A DNA stretch of 64,000 bases. It comes from Mesorhizobium sp. WSM3859 (GTDB lineage Bacteria > Pseudomonadota > Alphaproteobacteria > Rhizobiales > Rhizobiaceae). Made by a program: the position numbers and the translations under genes. Below the pieces are notes generated by a model that worked only from the letters and a program-made list of their open reading frames with translations, made no database searches and was not told the DNA's origin. The stretch covers positions 1-64,000 of the forward strand of contig NZ_NSGG01000015.1 of the NCBI RefSeq assembly GCF_002295065.1. The letters are read 5' to 3'. Shown one piece after another: positions 47,731 to 56,447 of the stretch (position 1 is its first letter; each line of letters begins with the position of its first letter).

Positions 47731-47979
47731 ATGAAAGATCCGCGCATTCCCGAGCCAGTCTTGAAGGCTATGTTGGGGGGAACCCACATCATCCGTGCTT
47801 ATCGTGAGCACCTTGGATATTCCGTCGACGACCTGGCGGTGGCGTGCGGCCTGGCCGCTGAGGAAATCGTGAACATTGAGTCCGGTCTGAGATACAACAA
47901 GGGTTATCGAGATCGGATCGCGAAATCGCTGTCCCTACCCGTGGGAATTCTTGAGGCGGACATACTGGACGCGGCCTAA
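47731..47979 (+). CDS. Small helix-turn-helix (XRE-like) protein
   Basis: This 82-residue protein has a central HTH-like region: IIRAYREHLGYSVDDLAVAC, then GLAAEEIVNIESGLR, then a C-terminal helix IAKSLSLPVGILEADI. A GAGGTGAT site precedes ATG 47731. Position beside the quorum-sensing genes recalls the small QseC/QseM proteins of M. loti islands. I cannot decide between them or prove orthology. Confidence 0.7.
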   Translation: MKDPRIPEPVLKAMLGGTHIIRAYREHLGYSVDDLAVACGLAAEEIVNIESGLRYNKGYRDRIAKSLSLPVGILEADILDAA

Positions 47980-48466
47980 TCATTGGAAGAGTGCCCGTTA
48001 GGTCTGTGGGAGCAGGTCGCGTACGAACCAACTGAATTGGTGTTCCGGGGGCGGCAGGATAATAACGGAACGGAACCACCGATGCATCTTTCCCTCCCAA
48101 GCTATCACTGCTGATCTGTCAATTTTAGACGACGGTGCAGCCACGGTAATGGCGCTTTCGCCGAAGCGCCGGCCTTGCCCCGAGGAGTTGCGCGAGCGGT
48201 CAACCTCCAGGCTTGCGACGCGCCGCTCTAAAGCGGCGGCACGCGGATTGGGGTGTGTCATTTGCGCAGAGTTCGGGCGCGCGCCGATTGCGCTTTTCCG
48301 ACTGAGCATACGCTTGGGCTTGGAAATCCAGGAACGAGGCTCAGCCCCGCTGTCGGAACCCTGCTGCACCACCTTCTGCACCACGGCACGTCAGCGCATA
48401 GCGCATCAGACTCACACCGGGTTCACAACATTGACTCGCTGAGGTAGGAGGAGCGCAGAGAAATCT
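47980..48466. other. About 0.49 kb without a supported gene
   Basis: Overlapping frames on both strands (for example 48149-48442 plus) show only Arg/Ala-rich low-information sequence. The end carries the leader of queC. Confidence 0.4.
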
Positions 48467-48500
48467 CCGGTCGCAGCCTTACCCGGTCAAAACAAGGATC
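48467..48500 (+). promoter_or_regulatory. Probable preQ1-I riboswitch in front of queC
   Basis: CCGG (48467-48470) can pair with CCGG (48483-48486), closing a hairpin that contains the loop CCTT. ACCC precedes the 3' strand, and an A-rich tail TCAAAACAAGG follows, whose AAGG (48494-48497) can pair with the loop CCTT as the pseudoknot. AAGGA is also the queC ribosome binding site, so ligand binding would hide it. This is the layout of preQ1-I riboswitches, and queC makes a preQ1 precursor. Confidence 0.62.
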
Positions 48501-48505
48501 CCACA

Positions 48506-49204
48506 ATGAAGACTCTCGTTATCTGCTCCGGCGGATTGGACTCCGTTGCCCTTGCTTACAGCGTGGCAGCGGAGCACGAACTCGCCGGCCTCCTGTCTTT
48601 CGATTACGGCCAACGGCACAGGAAAGAATTGGGCTTTGCCGCTCTCTGCGCGGAGCGACTGAACACTTTGCACCAGATCATCAACATCCCCAAAATTGGC
48701 CGCGGCCTTTCCGGTTCAGCGCTGACCGATGATGTCGAAGTGCCGGACGGACACTATGCCGAAGACACGATGAAGATCACGGTGGTGCCGAACCGGAACG
48801 CCATCATGTTGGCGATCGCCTTCGGTCTGGCCGCCGCGCACAAGGCCGAAGCGGTGGCGATGGCCGTACATGGTGGGGACCATTTCATCTATCCAGATTG
48901 CCGTCCGGCCTTCATCGAAGCTTTCCAGGTGATGCAAGACCGCGCGCTCGACGGCTACGCGGAGATTCGCCTTCATACCCCCTACGTCAACCTCACGAAG
49001 GGCGACATCGTCGGGGATGGAGCAAGACACGGAACTCCATTTGCGGAGACCTGGTCCTGTTACAAGGGCGGCGAGCTTCACTGCGGACGGTGCGGGACCT
49101 GCGTGGAGCGGCGCGAGGCGTTTCATCTCGCGAGGCACGCTGATCCAACCGACTACGAAGACGCCGACTTCTGGCTCGAGGCGCTGCGGAGGAGGAGCGC
49201 CTGA
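48506..49204 (+). CDS. queC: QueC, 7-cyano-7-deazaguanine synthase
   Basis: The 232-residue protein has the PP-loop CSGGLDSVALAY (Ser8-Ser13), GGDHFIYPDCRPAF, and C-terminal zinc cysteines in SCYKGGELHCGRCGTC. It converts 7-carboxy-7-deazaguanine to preQ0 using ATP and ammonia, on the route to queuosine in tRNA. First gene of queCDE; one-base overlap with queD (TGATG). Confidence 0.94.
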   Translation: MKTLVICSGGLDSVALAYSVAAEHELAGLLSFDYGQRHRKELGFAALCAERLNTLHQIINIPKIGRGLSGSALTDDVEVPDGHYAEDTMKITVVPNRNAIMLAIAFGLAAAHKAEAVAMAVHGGDHFIYPDCRPAFIEAFQVMQDRALDGYAEIRLHTPYVNLTKGDIVGDGARHGTPFAETWSCYKGGELHCGRCGTCVERREAFHLARHADPTDYEDADFWLEALRRRSA

Positions 49205-49560
49205 TGTTCCGCATCACCAAGGAATTCCACTTCTCGGCCTCGCATCAACTAACCTCCTTGCCACCCGATCATCAGTGTGCGCGCCTGCACGGGCATAACT
49301 ACATCGTCGAAGTGGAGCTATCGGCGAAGGACCTGGACGCGCACGGCTTCGTGCGTGACTATCACGATCTGGCGCCGCTCAAACGCTATATAGACGACAG
49401 CCTCGACCATCGGCACCTCAACGAAGTGCTGGGACATGAGCAAGTCACGGCGGAATACTTGGCCAGACATTTCTATGAATGGTGCAAGGCACGTCTGCCG
49501 GAAACCGCGGCCGTGCGGGTGAGCGAAACCCCGAAAACCTGGGCAGAATACCGGCCGTGA
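49204..49560 (+). CDS. queD: QueD, 6-carboxytetrahydropterin synthase
   Basis: The 118-residue protein shows the zinc histidines (FSASHQL, CARLHGHNY) and the acidic DYHDLAPLKRYIDDSLDHRHLN block of the PTPS family, ending VSETPKTWAEY. It makes 6-carboxy-tetrahydropterin from dihydroneopterin triphosphate. Coupled to queC and queE by overlaps. Confidence 0.94.
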   Translation: MFRITKEFHFSASHQLTSLPPDHQCARLHGHNYIVEVELSAKDLDAHGFVRDYHDLAPLKRYIDDSLDHRHLNEVLGHEQVTAEYLARHFYEWCKARLPETAAVRVSETPKTWAEYRP

Positions 49561-50291
49561 CGGACACGCGTCCCGCAATTCGTGTGAGCGAGATATTTGG
49601 GCCCACGGTCCAGGGCGAGGGCGTGCTCATTGGTTTGCCTACAGTCTTCATCAGAACCGGCGGGTGTGACTACCGGTGTTCCTGGTGCGACAGCCTCCAT
49701 GCGGTGGACAACCAATTCCGCCGCGAATGGGAGATGATGCCGATCGATATGGTGTGGCAAAGCGTCGTTGGGCTTTCCGGTGGCTGGCCAGTGATGGTGT
49801 CGCTGTCGGGCGGAAATCCGGCGATTCAGCCGTTCGGTACGCTGATCAAGCTTGGCCATGGTGAAGGCTACCGTTTTGCACTGGAAACCCAAGGTTCGGT
49901 GGCCAGGGACTGGTTTGCGGATCTTGACGTGCTGGTTCTCAGCCCAAAGCCGCCGTCAAGCGAGATGAGGACGGATTGGGCTGCATTCGAGGCGTGCATA
50001 GAAGCGGCGCAAGAGAAGCCGCAGACCGTGCTCAAGCTCGTTGTTTTTGATGAGAATGACTACGCCTACGCCAAAGACGCCGCCGCGCGATTTCCGCGCC
50101 TTCCGGTCTATCTGCAACCCGGCAATCACACGCCACCGCGGCCTGGCAATGAAGACACACCTGTGGACCTGGACGGAATAATCAAACGCATGGAGTGGCT
50201 TGTGGAAAAGGTGACACGCGACAGGTGGTTCGAAGCGCGCGTGTTGCCGCAGCTGCACGTTATGCTCTGGGGAAACAAGAGAGGCGTCTAG
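49557..50291 (+). CDS. queE: QueE, 7-carboxy-7-deazaguanine synthase (radical SAM)
   Basis: The 244-residue protein starts RVSEIFGPTVQGEGVLIGLP and has the radical-SAM motif GGCDYRCSWCDS (CxxxCxxC), then LSGGNPAIQ and LQPGNHTP. GTG 49557 overlaps the queD stop (GTGA); the open frame further upstream is inside queD. It converts the QueD product to CDG. End of the queCDE operon. Confidence 0.93.
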   Translation: MTDTRPAIRVSEIFGPTVQGEGVLIGLPTVFIRTGGCDYRCSWCDSLHAVDNQFRREWEMMPIDMVWQSVVGLSGGWPVMVSLSGGNPAIQPFGTLIKLGHGEGYRFALETQGSVARDWFADLDVLVLSPKPPSSEMRTDWAAFEACIEAAQEKPQTVLKLVVFDENDYAYAKDAAARFPRLPVYLQPGNHTPPRPGNEDTPVDLDGIIKRMEWLVEKVTRDRWFEARVLPQLHVMLWGNKRGV

Positions 50292-50435
50292 TCTCGCCTG
50301 TGCGGGAAATGCGCCTGCGGATCTTCGGTTCGACGGGTCGGCCCATCTGGCGGCGCTGCCGGGTACTTGAGGCCGAGATGGTGTTGGACGCTTCGAAAGT
50401 GAGCGCACACCGTAGCGGCTAGGCTGCCGCTCCGG

Positions 50436-50490
50436 TGTATGGTGGCCGCTGCGCTTCATCGAAACAAACGATTTTATTAACTGCCCGGTA
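50436..50490 (+). promoter_or_regulatory. nod box 1 (NodD binding site)
   Basis: CATCGAAACAAACGATTTTA with the upstream half GTATGGTGGCCGCTGCGC fits the nod box. About 85 bp downstream stands a nodA start fragment (ATGAGCTCAGACGTG), so this promoter once drove a nodA copy. Confidence 0.8.
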
Positions 50491-50577
50491 TCTCGCATTG
50501 ATCCTGCACCGGACCGCATCGACCATCCGCTGCCTCTGTCGCGTGAAAAAGGGACCCGGAAGGGGATAATCTTCCGC

Positions 50578-50602
50578 ATGAGCTCAGACGTGGCTGGAAA
50601 CT
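50578..50602 (+). pseudogene. nodA: nodA 5' fragment (25 bp)
   Basis: ATGAGCTCAGACGTG, then GCTGG, equals the start of the nodA remnant at 51353 with about 13 bases deleted. Right after it unrelated minus-strand transposase sequence begins. Confidence 0.6.
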
Positions 50603-50605
50603 GTC

Positions 50606-51060
50606 CTAGGGTGAGTTGCAGCAGGCCGAGAATGTCAGACTCAACGCCGCTCCGGGAAGGGTGTTCGTTACCACGAACGGAACAATGCTTTGAGCCGAAC
50701 GATCCGCGATGCGCGCGAGCCTGATGCTTCCGAGGCTATGGTTTTCGACCGTCTCGACCACTCCACCGATCCATATCTGGTTGGCTGTGCTGCTGTCGGC
50801 CACCTCTCTCCAGCGCGTCCGCCTTGCGCCGATACGGGATGGCGGACGCGTCCACGTAGCTTTGCCCAATTCGCCCCCCGGCCAAGACGGATGAGGTGGC
50901 GAAAGTAGTTCATGGCGCTGAACATCTTCCTTGGGCGATCACGATGTCCTTGCGGTGCAGGCCTGAAAGTTCGAGCGGATCGATGGTGTTCGCAAGCCCG
51001 ACCCACAGGATGAACCGCCCTGCGGATCGGTGACCTTTGTGCCTTGTGCTATCCGCCCCG
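50606..51060 (-). pseudogene. Transposase remnant, IS1595-like
   Basis: Minus-strand pieces read NQIWIGGVVETVENHSLGSI and IRLARIADRSAQSIVPFVV up to TNTLPGAA, resembling the catalytic core of IS1595-type transposases (GxIRLxxIxDASAxSLxxFV). Upstream fragments (NYFRHLIRLGRG, KMFSAMNYFRH) are in other frames. It separates nod box 1 and its nodA stub from nod box 2. Confidence 0.5.
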
Positions 51061-51201
51061 CTTCGTCGAAACCGGAGAGCGAATGGGAGGCGCTGAGCAT
51101 GTAGCAGCGCCCGAGACGTGCCGAGCTTTTGCGTGTGCCCATGCGGGATGCATCTGTAGCATTATCTCCCGCAACCAGAGGGCTTACCAGATCCTGAAAT
51201 G

Positions 51202-51250
51202 TATCCACGGCGCAGATGGGTCTCATCGAAACAAACGATTTTATAAATCC
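51202..51250 (+). promoter_or_regulatory. nod box 2 (NodD binding site)
   Basis: The segment begins TATCCACGGCGCAGATGGG and ends CATCGAAACAAACGATTTTA, a good nod box. It lies about 100 bp before the nodA remnant and about 460 bp before nodF, and is the likely promoter of nodFEG. Confidence 0.87.
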
Positions 51251-51352
51251 TCCGGAATCTCGCATTTTAAGACAGCAACCTCACACACACTGACCACCCG
51301 CTACCACTATCGTGTGACGACTGCGAAAAGGAGCCGGAAAGGAAAATCAATC

Positions 51353-51500
51353 ATGAGCTCAGACGTGCGACGGAAGTTGTGCTGGGAACATAAGTTGTAG
51401 CTCCCCGACCCTTTCGAACTCCGACTTCTTGCGGAGGACCTATGGACTGACTGGGGTCTTCACGCAAACCCATTCGAAGGCGGCCGAGCCGCTTGGCGAC
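51353..51500 (+). pseudogene. nodA: nodA remnant upstream of nodF
   Basis: The frame starts SSDVRRKLCWEHKL and stops. Further pieces (LRLLAEDLWTDWGLHANPFE, then GGR) line up with SEFFQKTYGPTGAFNSEPFE of the intact nodA at 54734. A stop after codon 15 and later indels disable it. DNA similarity fades near 51490. Confidence 0.82.
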
Positions 51501-51713
51501 GGTCCACTTGCACATCCGAGATGCTCGGTGTGCCGGTGCTAATGGGGTAGCGGCAACGCTCTTCGTCATCGACCCCCACGCCGCAGACCATCTCTATCAT
51601 CAATTGGTACTCGTGAGTGGCACGGGCCTAGTCAGGGACGATTGTCGCGACATGGCTGGCAGAGGCATGGCGCCGCGCCCACGTCAAAAGGCATTACTAC
51701 GGAAAGGAACAGA

Positions 51714-51992
51714 ATGGCCGATCAACTCGCAACGGAAATCATTGCCACGATCAAGAAGCGCATCGAATTGGAAAACGGCGAGGGAAGTGGGTCCGACATC
51801 GGCGAAATAACGACTGCCACGGAACTGACCTCGCTCGGAGTCGATTCCCTGGGTTTGGCGGATCTCCTGTGGGATGTGGAGCAGGCCCACGACATCAAGA
51901 TCGATATGAACTCGGCCGACGCCTGGTCGAATCTCAAGAATGTCGGCGACATGGTGGAAGTCGTCCGCGGTTTGCTCGCGAGGGAGGTCTGA
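51714..51992 (+). CDS. nodF: NodF, specialised acyl carrier protein
   Basis: The 92-residue protein has the phosphopantetheine Ser45 in LGVDSLGLADLLWD and matches NodF along its length (ADQLATEIIATIKKRIELEN, DMNSADAWSNLKNVGDM). It carries the unsaturated acyl chain made with NodE for Nod factor. GGAAAGGAACAG precedes ATG 51714. nodE follows with no gap (TGATTG). Confidence 0.95.
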   Translation: MADQLATEIIATIKKRIELENGEGSGSDIGEITTATELTSLGVDSLGLADLLWDVEQAHDIKIDMNSADAWSNLKNVGDMVEVVRGLLAREV

Positions 51993-53201
51993 TTGGACAG
52001 GCGAGTCGTCATTACTGGGATGGGCGGGCTTTGCGGCCTAGGCAACAGCGCCGCTTCTATCTGGAAAGAGATGCGCGAAGGCCGCTCCGCCATCCGCCCG
52101 ATGGTCACTTCCGAGCTTCATGAGATGAAGGGCACTGTCGGTACCGAGATCAAGGAGCTGCCCAAGCACGACATCGGCCGCAACCGGCTCGTCTCCATGG
52201 ACCGCCTCAGCTTGCTCGCAGTGCTTGCAGCACGCGAAGCCGTGCAAAACGCCGGGCTTTCCTGCGACGAGGGAAATCCGTATCGCTTCGGCGCGACAGT
52301 GGGGGTCTGCGGCTGGGGCTGGGGAACGGTCGAAGAAACCTACCGCGCTCTGTTTTTGGACGGCGCGAAGCGTACTGGCCTCTATACTGCACCAAAGGGA
52401 TTGCCGAGCGCCGCTGCCAGCCAGGTCAGCATGAGCCTCGGCCTGCGCGGCCCGGTCTTTGCCATCGCGTCTGCATGCGCATCAGCCAATCATGCGATTG
52501 CTTCGGCAGCGGATCAGATCAGGCTCGGCCGGGCCGACGTGATGCTTGCCGGAGGCGCAGAAGCGCCACTCGTATGCGTTCAGCTGAAGGCATGGGAAGC
52601 AATGCGCGCCCTCGCTCCGGATACTTGCCGGCCCTTCTCCGCCGACAGGAAGGGAGTGGTGATCGGCGAGGGTGCGGGCATGGCCGTGCTGGAAAGCTAT
52701 GAGCATGCCGCGGCGCGCGGTGCCACAATGCTTGCCGAGATCGCAGGCATCGGCCTGTCCGGCGATGCCTTCCACGTCGTCGCGCCGTCCGTCGAAGGGC
52801 CGGAGGCCGCGATGCGCGCTTGCCTTGCCGACTCCGGGCTGAATGCCGAGGACGTGGACTACCTCAACGCCCACGGCACCGGCACCAAGGCCAACGATCA
52901 GACAGAGACGGCGGCGATCAAGCGCGTCTTCGGAGACTATGCCTATTCGATGTCTGTCTCGTCTACCAAATCCGTGCACGCGCATTGCCTCGGCGCGGCG
53001 AGCGCACTTGAAATGATCGCCTGCGTGATGGCGATCCAGGAGGGCGTCGTGCCGCCGACCGCCAATTATCGCGAGCCAGACCCCGATTGCGATCTCGACG
53101 TCACGCCCAATGTGGCGCGCGAGCGCAAGGTACGCGTGGCACTGAGCAACGCCTTCGCCATGGGCGGCATGAACGCAGTTCTGGCGTTCAAGCAGGTGTA
53201 G
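51993..53201 (+). CDS. nodE: NodE, beta-ketoacyl synthase of Nod factor acyl chain
   Basis: The 402-residue KAS II-type enzyme has catalytic Cys162 (AIASACASANHAI), His in NAHGTGTKANDQ and His in SVHAHCLGAAS. TTG 51993 is preceded by GAGGGAGGT and abuts the nodF stop. With NodF it produces the host-specific unsaturated fatty acid. The gap of 316 bp before nodG is longer than usual in a nodFEG operon. Confidence 0.95.
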   Translation: MDRRVVITGMGGLCGLGNSAASIWKEMREGRSAIRPMVTSELHEMKGTVGTEIKELPKHDIGRNRLVSMDRLSLLAVLAAREAVQNAGLSCDEGNPYRFGATVGVCGWGWGTVEETYRALFLDGAKRTGLYTAPKGLPSAAASQVSMSLGLRGPVFAIASACASANHAIASAADQIRLGRADVMLAGGAEAPLVCVQLKAWEAMRALAPDTCRPFSADRKGVVIGEGAGMAVLESYEHAAARGATMLAEIAGIGLSGDAFHVVAPSVEGPEAAMRACLADSGLNAEDVDYLNAHGTGTKANDQTETAAIKRVFGDYAYSMSVSSTKSVHAHCLGAASALEMIACVMAIQEGVVPPTANYREPDPDCDLDVTPNVARERKVRVALSNAFAMGGMNAVLAFKQV

Positions 53202-53517
53202 AACCCATGCGAAATGCCTCCAGTAACTCTTTCTCTGGTATTCAACTGCTTGCCAGATCACGATCGTAAAGGACATCGCCTTGGACCGCTTGGTGAATGC
53301 GCCAAGTGGCGGCGCAACCTCGACGAACCGCGGCCCGTTTTTGCAAAATTCTCAACTGTTGAAGCGATTTGGTCGTACCGCTATCGGACGGTTAAGCGGG
53401 GCCCGCCGAGTTCGCGTCGAGGGCCTGTCCAAAGCTGTACCCGATAAAGTCTGGAGGGCGCAGGGCCGCCAGTGACCGCTTCCGTGCCAAGCCGGTCCTT
53501 AGAAAGGGAATCGATAA
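53202..53517. other. 316-bp spacer between nodE and nodG
   Basis: No frame with a convincing start or motif. It holds the nodG ribosome binding site (GAAAGGG) at the end. Confidence 0.4.
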
Positions 53518-54255
53518 ATGTTCGATCTGACCGGCCGCAAGGCGCTCGTCACCGGAGCAAGCGGTGGAATCGGCGAGGCAGTGGCGCGGGCGCTGCACGC
53601 GCAGGGCGCAACCGTCGGCCTGCACGGCACGCGTGTCGAAAAGCTCGAGGGGTTGGCTGCCGAACTTGGCGGGCGGACAAAACTGTTTCCGGCAAACCTC
53701 TCGAACCGCGACGAGGTCAAGGCCCTGGGCGCAAACGCGGAAGCCGAACTCGAAGGCGTCGACATACTGGTCAACAATGCCGGCATCACCAAGGACGGGC
53801 TTTTTGTCCGCATGTCGGACGCGGACTGGGACGCGGTGCTCGAGGTCAACCTGACCGCCGTGTTCCGGCTCACACGCGAACTGACCCATCCAATGATGCG
53901 CCGCCGCAACGGCCGCATCATCAACATCACCTCCGTGTCCGGCGTAACCGGCAATCCCGGCCAGGCGAACTATTGCGCCTCAAAGGCCGGCATGATCGGC
54001 ATGTCGAAATCGCTGGCGCAGGAGATTGCGACACGCGGCGTGACGGTGAACTGCGTGGCGCCGGGCTTCATCGAATCGGCCATGACCGACAAGCTGAACG
54101 ACAGGCAGAAAGAAGCGATTATGGCCGCCATTCCGGCCAAGCGCATGGGCACCGGCTTGGAAGTCGCCTCGGCTGTGGTCTACCTAGCCTCGAAGGAGGC
54201 CGCCTACATCACCGGCCAAACCATTCATGTCAACGGCGGCATAGCAATGATTTAG
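53518..54255 (+). CDS. nodG: NodG, 3-oxoacyl-ACP reductase
   Basis: The 245-residue short-chain dehydrogenase has TGASGGIGEAVARAL (NADPH loop), NNAG at 86-89, and the catalytic Ser139, Tyr152 and Lys156 (YCASK). It is FabG-like; the position after nodFE supports NodG, which reduces the ketoacyl intermediate. It ends about 185 bp before nod box 3. Confidence 0.9.
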   Translation: MFDLTGRKALVTGASGGIGEAVARALHAQGATVGLHGTRVEKLEGLAAELGGRTKLFPANLSNRDEVKALGANAEAELEGVDILVNNAGITKDGLFVRMSDADWDAVLEVNLTAVFRLTRELTHPMMRRRNGRIINITSVSGVTGNPGQANYCASKAGMIGMSKSLAQEIATRGVTVNCVAPGFIESAMTDKLNDRQKEAIMAAIPAKRMGTGLEVASAVVYLASKEAAYITGQTIHVNGGIAMI

Positions 54256-54439
54256 CCTAAAAGTTCAGTGCGCCCCGATGACGCGTATCAACAGTGGAGG
54301 AAGGTTCCCACCCAGATAGCAGTCGGTTGGTCTGGCAACTGACGAGCCGGTTTGGTCGGCAACTGGCGAGGTCGAGCCTCGTGATCAAGGCCGCCTTGGG
54401 CGGAGGCTTAGATCAAGCTCTTTGAAGCGCATGCTATCC

Positions 54440-54487
54440 TATCCATAGCGTGGATGCATTCATTCGAAACAAACGATTTGCCAATTC
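54440..54487 (+). promoter_or_regulatory. nod box 3, upstream of intact nodA
   Basis: ATCCATAGCGTGGATGCATT followed by CGAAACAAACGATTTGCCAA is a close match to the nod box consensus. It lies about 245 bp upstream of the nodA start. Confidence 0.9.
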
Positions 54488-54733
54488 TGCAGAACGTCGC
54501 TTAGCAAGATTTCAAAGATGCAAGCCAAAGGGCAATTATCCATGTTTGTACTGGCTCCGAGCAGTATTTTTCCGGCGTACACCTTCCGGTGTGCTCGCAA
54601 CACAACGGAGTCGCATTGTCATTGCGGCTAGTTTCTTTGGTGACCTGCGCAAGCTACCTCGAGCCGGCTTGATGCGACAAGACCCCTGCTAGGCGCTTCC
54701 CAACAAAACAGCAACAAAGATGAGGTTTTTTCC

Positions 54734-55324
54734 ATGTGCTCTGACGTGCGGTGGAGGTTGTGCTGGGAAAGTGACTTGCAACATACCGACCATGTCGAAC
54801 TCTCCGAGTTCTTCCAAAAGACCTACGGACCGACTGGCGCCTTCAACTCAGAGCCATTCGAAGGCGGCCGTAGCTGGGCCGGTGCGAGGCCGGAGCTCCG
54901 CGCCATCAGCTACGACGCGCACGGCGTAGCGGCTCATATCGGCATACTCCGCCGCTTCATCAAGGTTGACGAGGTCGAGGTCCTGGTGGCCGACCTGGGG
55001 TTGTACGGGGTGCGTCCGGATCTTGAGGGACAAGGGATCGGTCATTCGATGCGCGTTCTATATCCGGTATTGCGGCAGCTTGGGGTTCCATTCGCTTTCG
55101 GCACCGTTCGGCGCGCGATGCGGAACCATATGGAGAGGTTCTGCAGAGACGGCCTGGCGGCGATTGTGTCGGGCGTTCGTGTGCGGTCCACTCTCCCACA
55201 TGTGTATCTGGACCTGCCGCCCACGCGCGTCGAGGACGTGCTCGTCGTGGTTGTGCCGATTGGACGCTCGATGAGCGAGTGGCCATCCGGCACCCTGATC
55301 GTTCGGAACGGTCCGGAGCTTTGA
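54734..55324 (+). CDS. nodA: NodA, N-acyltransferase of Nod factor synthesis
   Basis: The 196-residue protein is full length and matches NodA throughout (VRWRLCWESDLQHTDHVELS, FEGGRSWAGARPE, VADLGLYGVRPDLEGQGI, PHVYLDLPPTRVED). It transfers the acyl chain to the de-N-acetylated chitooligosaccharide. ATG 54734. nodB and nodC are not next to it, so this nodA is a one-gene unit here; mesorhizobia are known to have split nodABC loci. Confidence 0.95.
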   Translation: MCSDVRWRLCWESDLQHTDHVELSEFFQKTYGPTGAFNSEPFEGGRSWAGARPELRAISYDAHGVAAHIGILRRFIKVDEVEVLVADLGLYGVRPDLEGQGIGHSMRVLYPVLRQLGVPFAFGTVRRAMRNHMERFCRDGLAAIVSGVRVRSTLPHVYLDLPPTRVEDVLVVVVPIGRSMSEWPSGTLIVRNGPEL

Positions 55325-55684
55325 AACATCTTGAAGTGCCGGGTGATCGCGCTAAGGCACCGCAGCGGCGGGTTTTTCCAGAGCTGCTCGGCTGAATACG
55401 CGTTCCCATTCACGTTAGCTGTGGGTAATCAAGGCTGAATTAACTTGCAAGATCTGCGCATCAAATCGATCCGGGCGCGGGTTCCGCGCGCACAGACGTT
55501 CCGGACCTGAATGGCCGCCACCAGATGCGACATTGCCCCATCCCACGAAGGCCCGCCGTGCCGAAAGCGCTGGGGGTCGGCCTTTCGAAGCTGAGCGTCA
55601 GCAACTTCGTCGAGTCTTAGACGCTCTTCGGCACCGAGCAGGTTGCAACGGGGCGAAGAGGCTCGCATATCTGTGGAGCGCGGC
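55325..55684. other. 360-bp region after nodA without a supported gene
   Basis: No motif-bearing frame on either strand. nodA and panD converge here, so terminators are expected, but no clear hairpin plus T-run was found. Confidence 0.4.
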
Positions 55685-56137
55685 TCACGCCCCGGAGACA
55701 AGGGCAGGAATGATCAAAGGCTCATTCGCCTCGTCAAGAATGGAGAAACTGTACCGGCCATCTGTGTCAAGATCGACGGAGTAGCTCAGGCGGTCGAGTA
55801 TGTAGTTATCCTGGTCGAACGTGACGATCCGCGGCTTCAGCGAGGTGATATGCGCTTCGTCCAGGTAGATGGAGTTGCAGACAATAATCGGGTCATCGGG
55901 CTGACAGGTACGAGCCGCCGCTCCGTTGAGGATGCAACAGCGTGAACCGCGCTCGCCGAGGATGACATAGGTCGAAATCCGCGCACCGGAATTCCTATTC
56001 CATATCTCCACGAATTCCATCGGCAGGATCCCGGCTGCCTCGCAGTGGTCGGGGTCGAGCGTTATCGAACCGTGGTAGTTGAGGTTCGCTTCGGTGACGT
56101 GGATGCCGTGCAGCTTGCCGGCCACTATTTTTCGCAT
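55685..56137 (-). CDS. panD: PanD, aspartate 1-decarboxylase
   Basis: The 150-residue protein starts RKIVAGKLHGIHVTEANLNY and self-cleaves at Gly23-Ser24 (YHGS), creating the pyruvoyl group. Also present are EIWNRNSGARISTYV and CCILNGAAAR. It makes beta-alanine for pantothenate. ATG 56137 has TGAGGA upstream. It is longer than the usual ~126 residues, with an extra C-terminal tail. It lies 45 bp downstream of the bioZ remnant and is probably read with nadAB of cluster 2. Confidence 0.92.
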   Translation of the reverse strand: MRKIVAGKLHGIHVTEANLNYHGSITLDPDHCEAAGILPMEFVEIWNRNSGARISTYVILGERGSRCCILNGAAARTCQPDDPIIVCNSIYLDEAHITSLKPRIVTFDQDNYILDRLSYSVDLDTDGRYSFSILDEANEPLIIPALVSGA

Positions 56138-56181
56138 TGTTGTCCTCATCAGCATACAAGGTGAATCTTGGCAACGCCCGG

Positions 56182-56446
56182 CTAAATTACAACGGCGAGC
56201 GCACCGCCGCTGAGACCCGCGCCCGCCGCCTCCAAAAGAATTTTCTCGCCTGGCCAAAATGGCTGCGCCCGATGGGCGAGCGAGAGCGAGATCGGATCGT
56301 CGCGGCGGAAGAGTTGCCATAGTGGGCGTTCGTCTTGACGATTGCGCGATCGGCTATGCCGAGGTTCCTCCCGACCGCGACGAAAAATCGACCATTGGCC
56401 TGATGCTGCACGAACCAATCGAGGTAAGCGGTGCAGGTGAAGTCAT
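56182..56446 (-). pseudogene. nadC/bioZ deletion scar of cluster 2
   Basis: Directly after the nadB stop an ATG (56446) opens TSPAPLT, matching the NadC start KPFAPLP. After about 8 codons, near 56424, the sequence jumps into bioZ (WFVQHQANGRFFVAVGRN, compare RFVPHQANARIFDAVGRN). It continues to HYGNSSAATI, loses one base, and resumes as ISLSLAHRAQPFWPGEKILL up to the stop at 56182. One deletion thus removed most of nadC, bioBFDA and most of bioZ. Confidence 0.88.
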
Positions 56447-56447
56447 A

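Noticed and set aside
48149..48442. 97-codon plus-strand frame before queC
   Set aside because: No ribosome binding site and no motif; overlapping frames on both strands are equally open.
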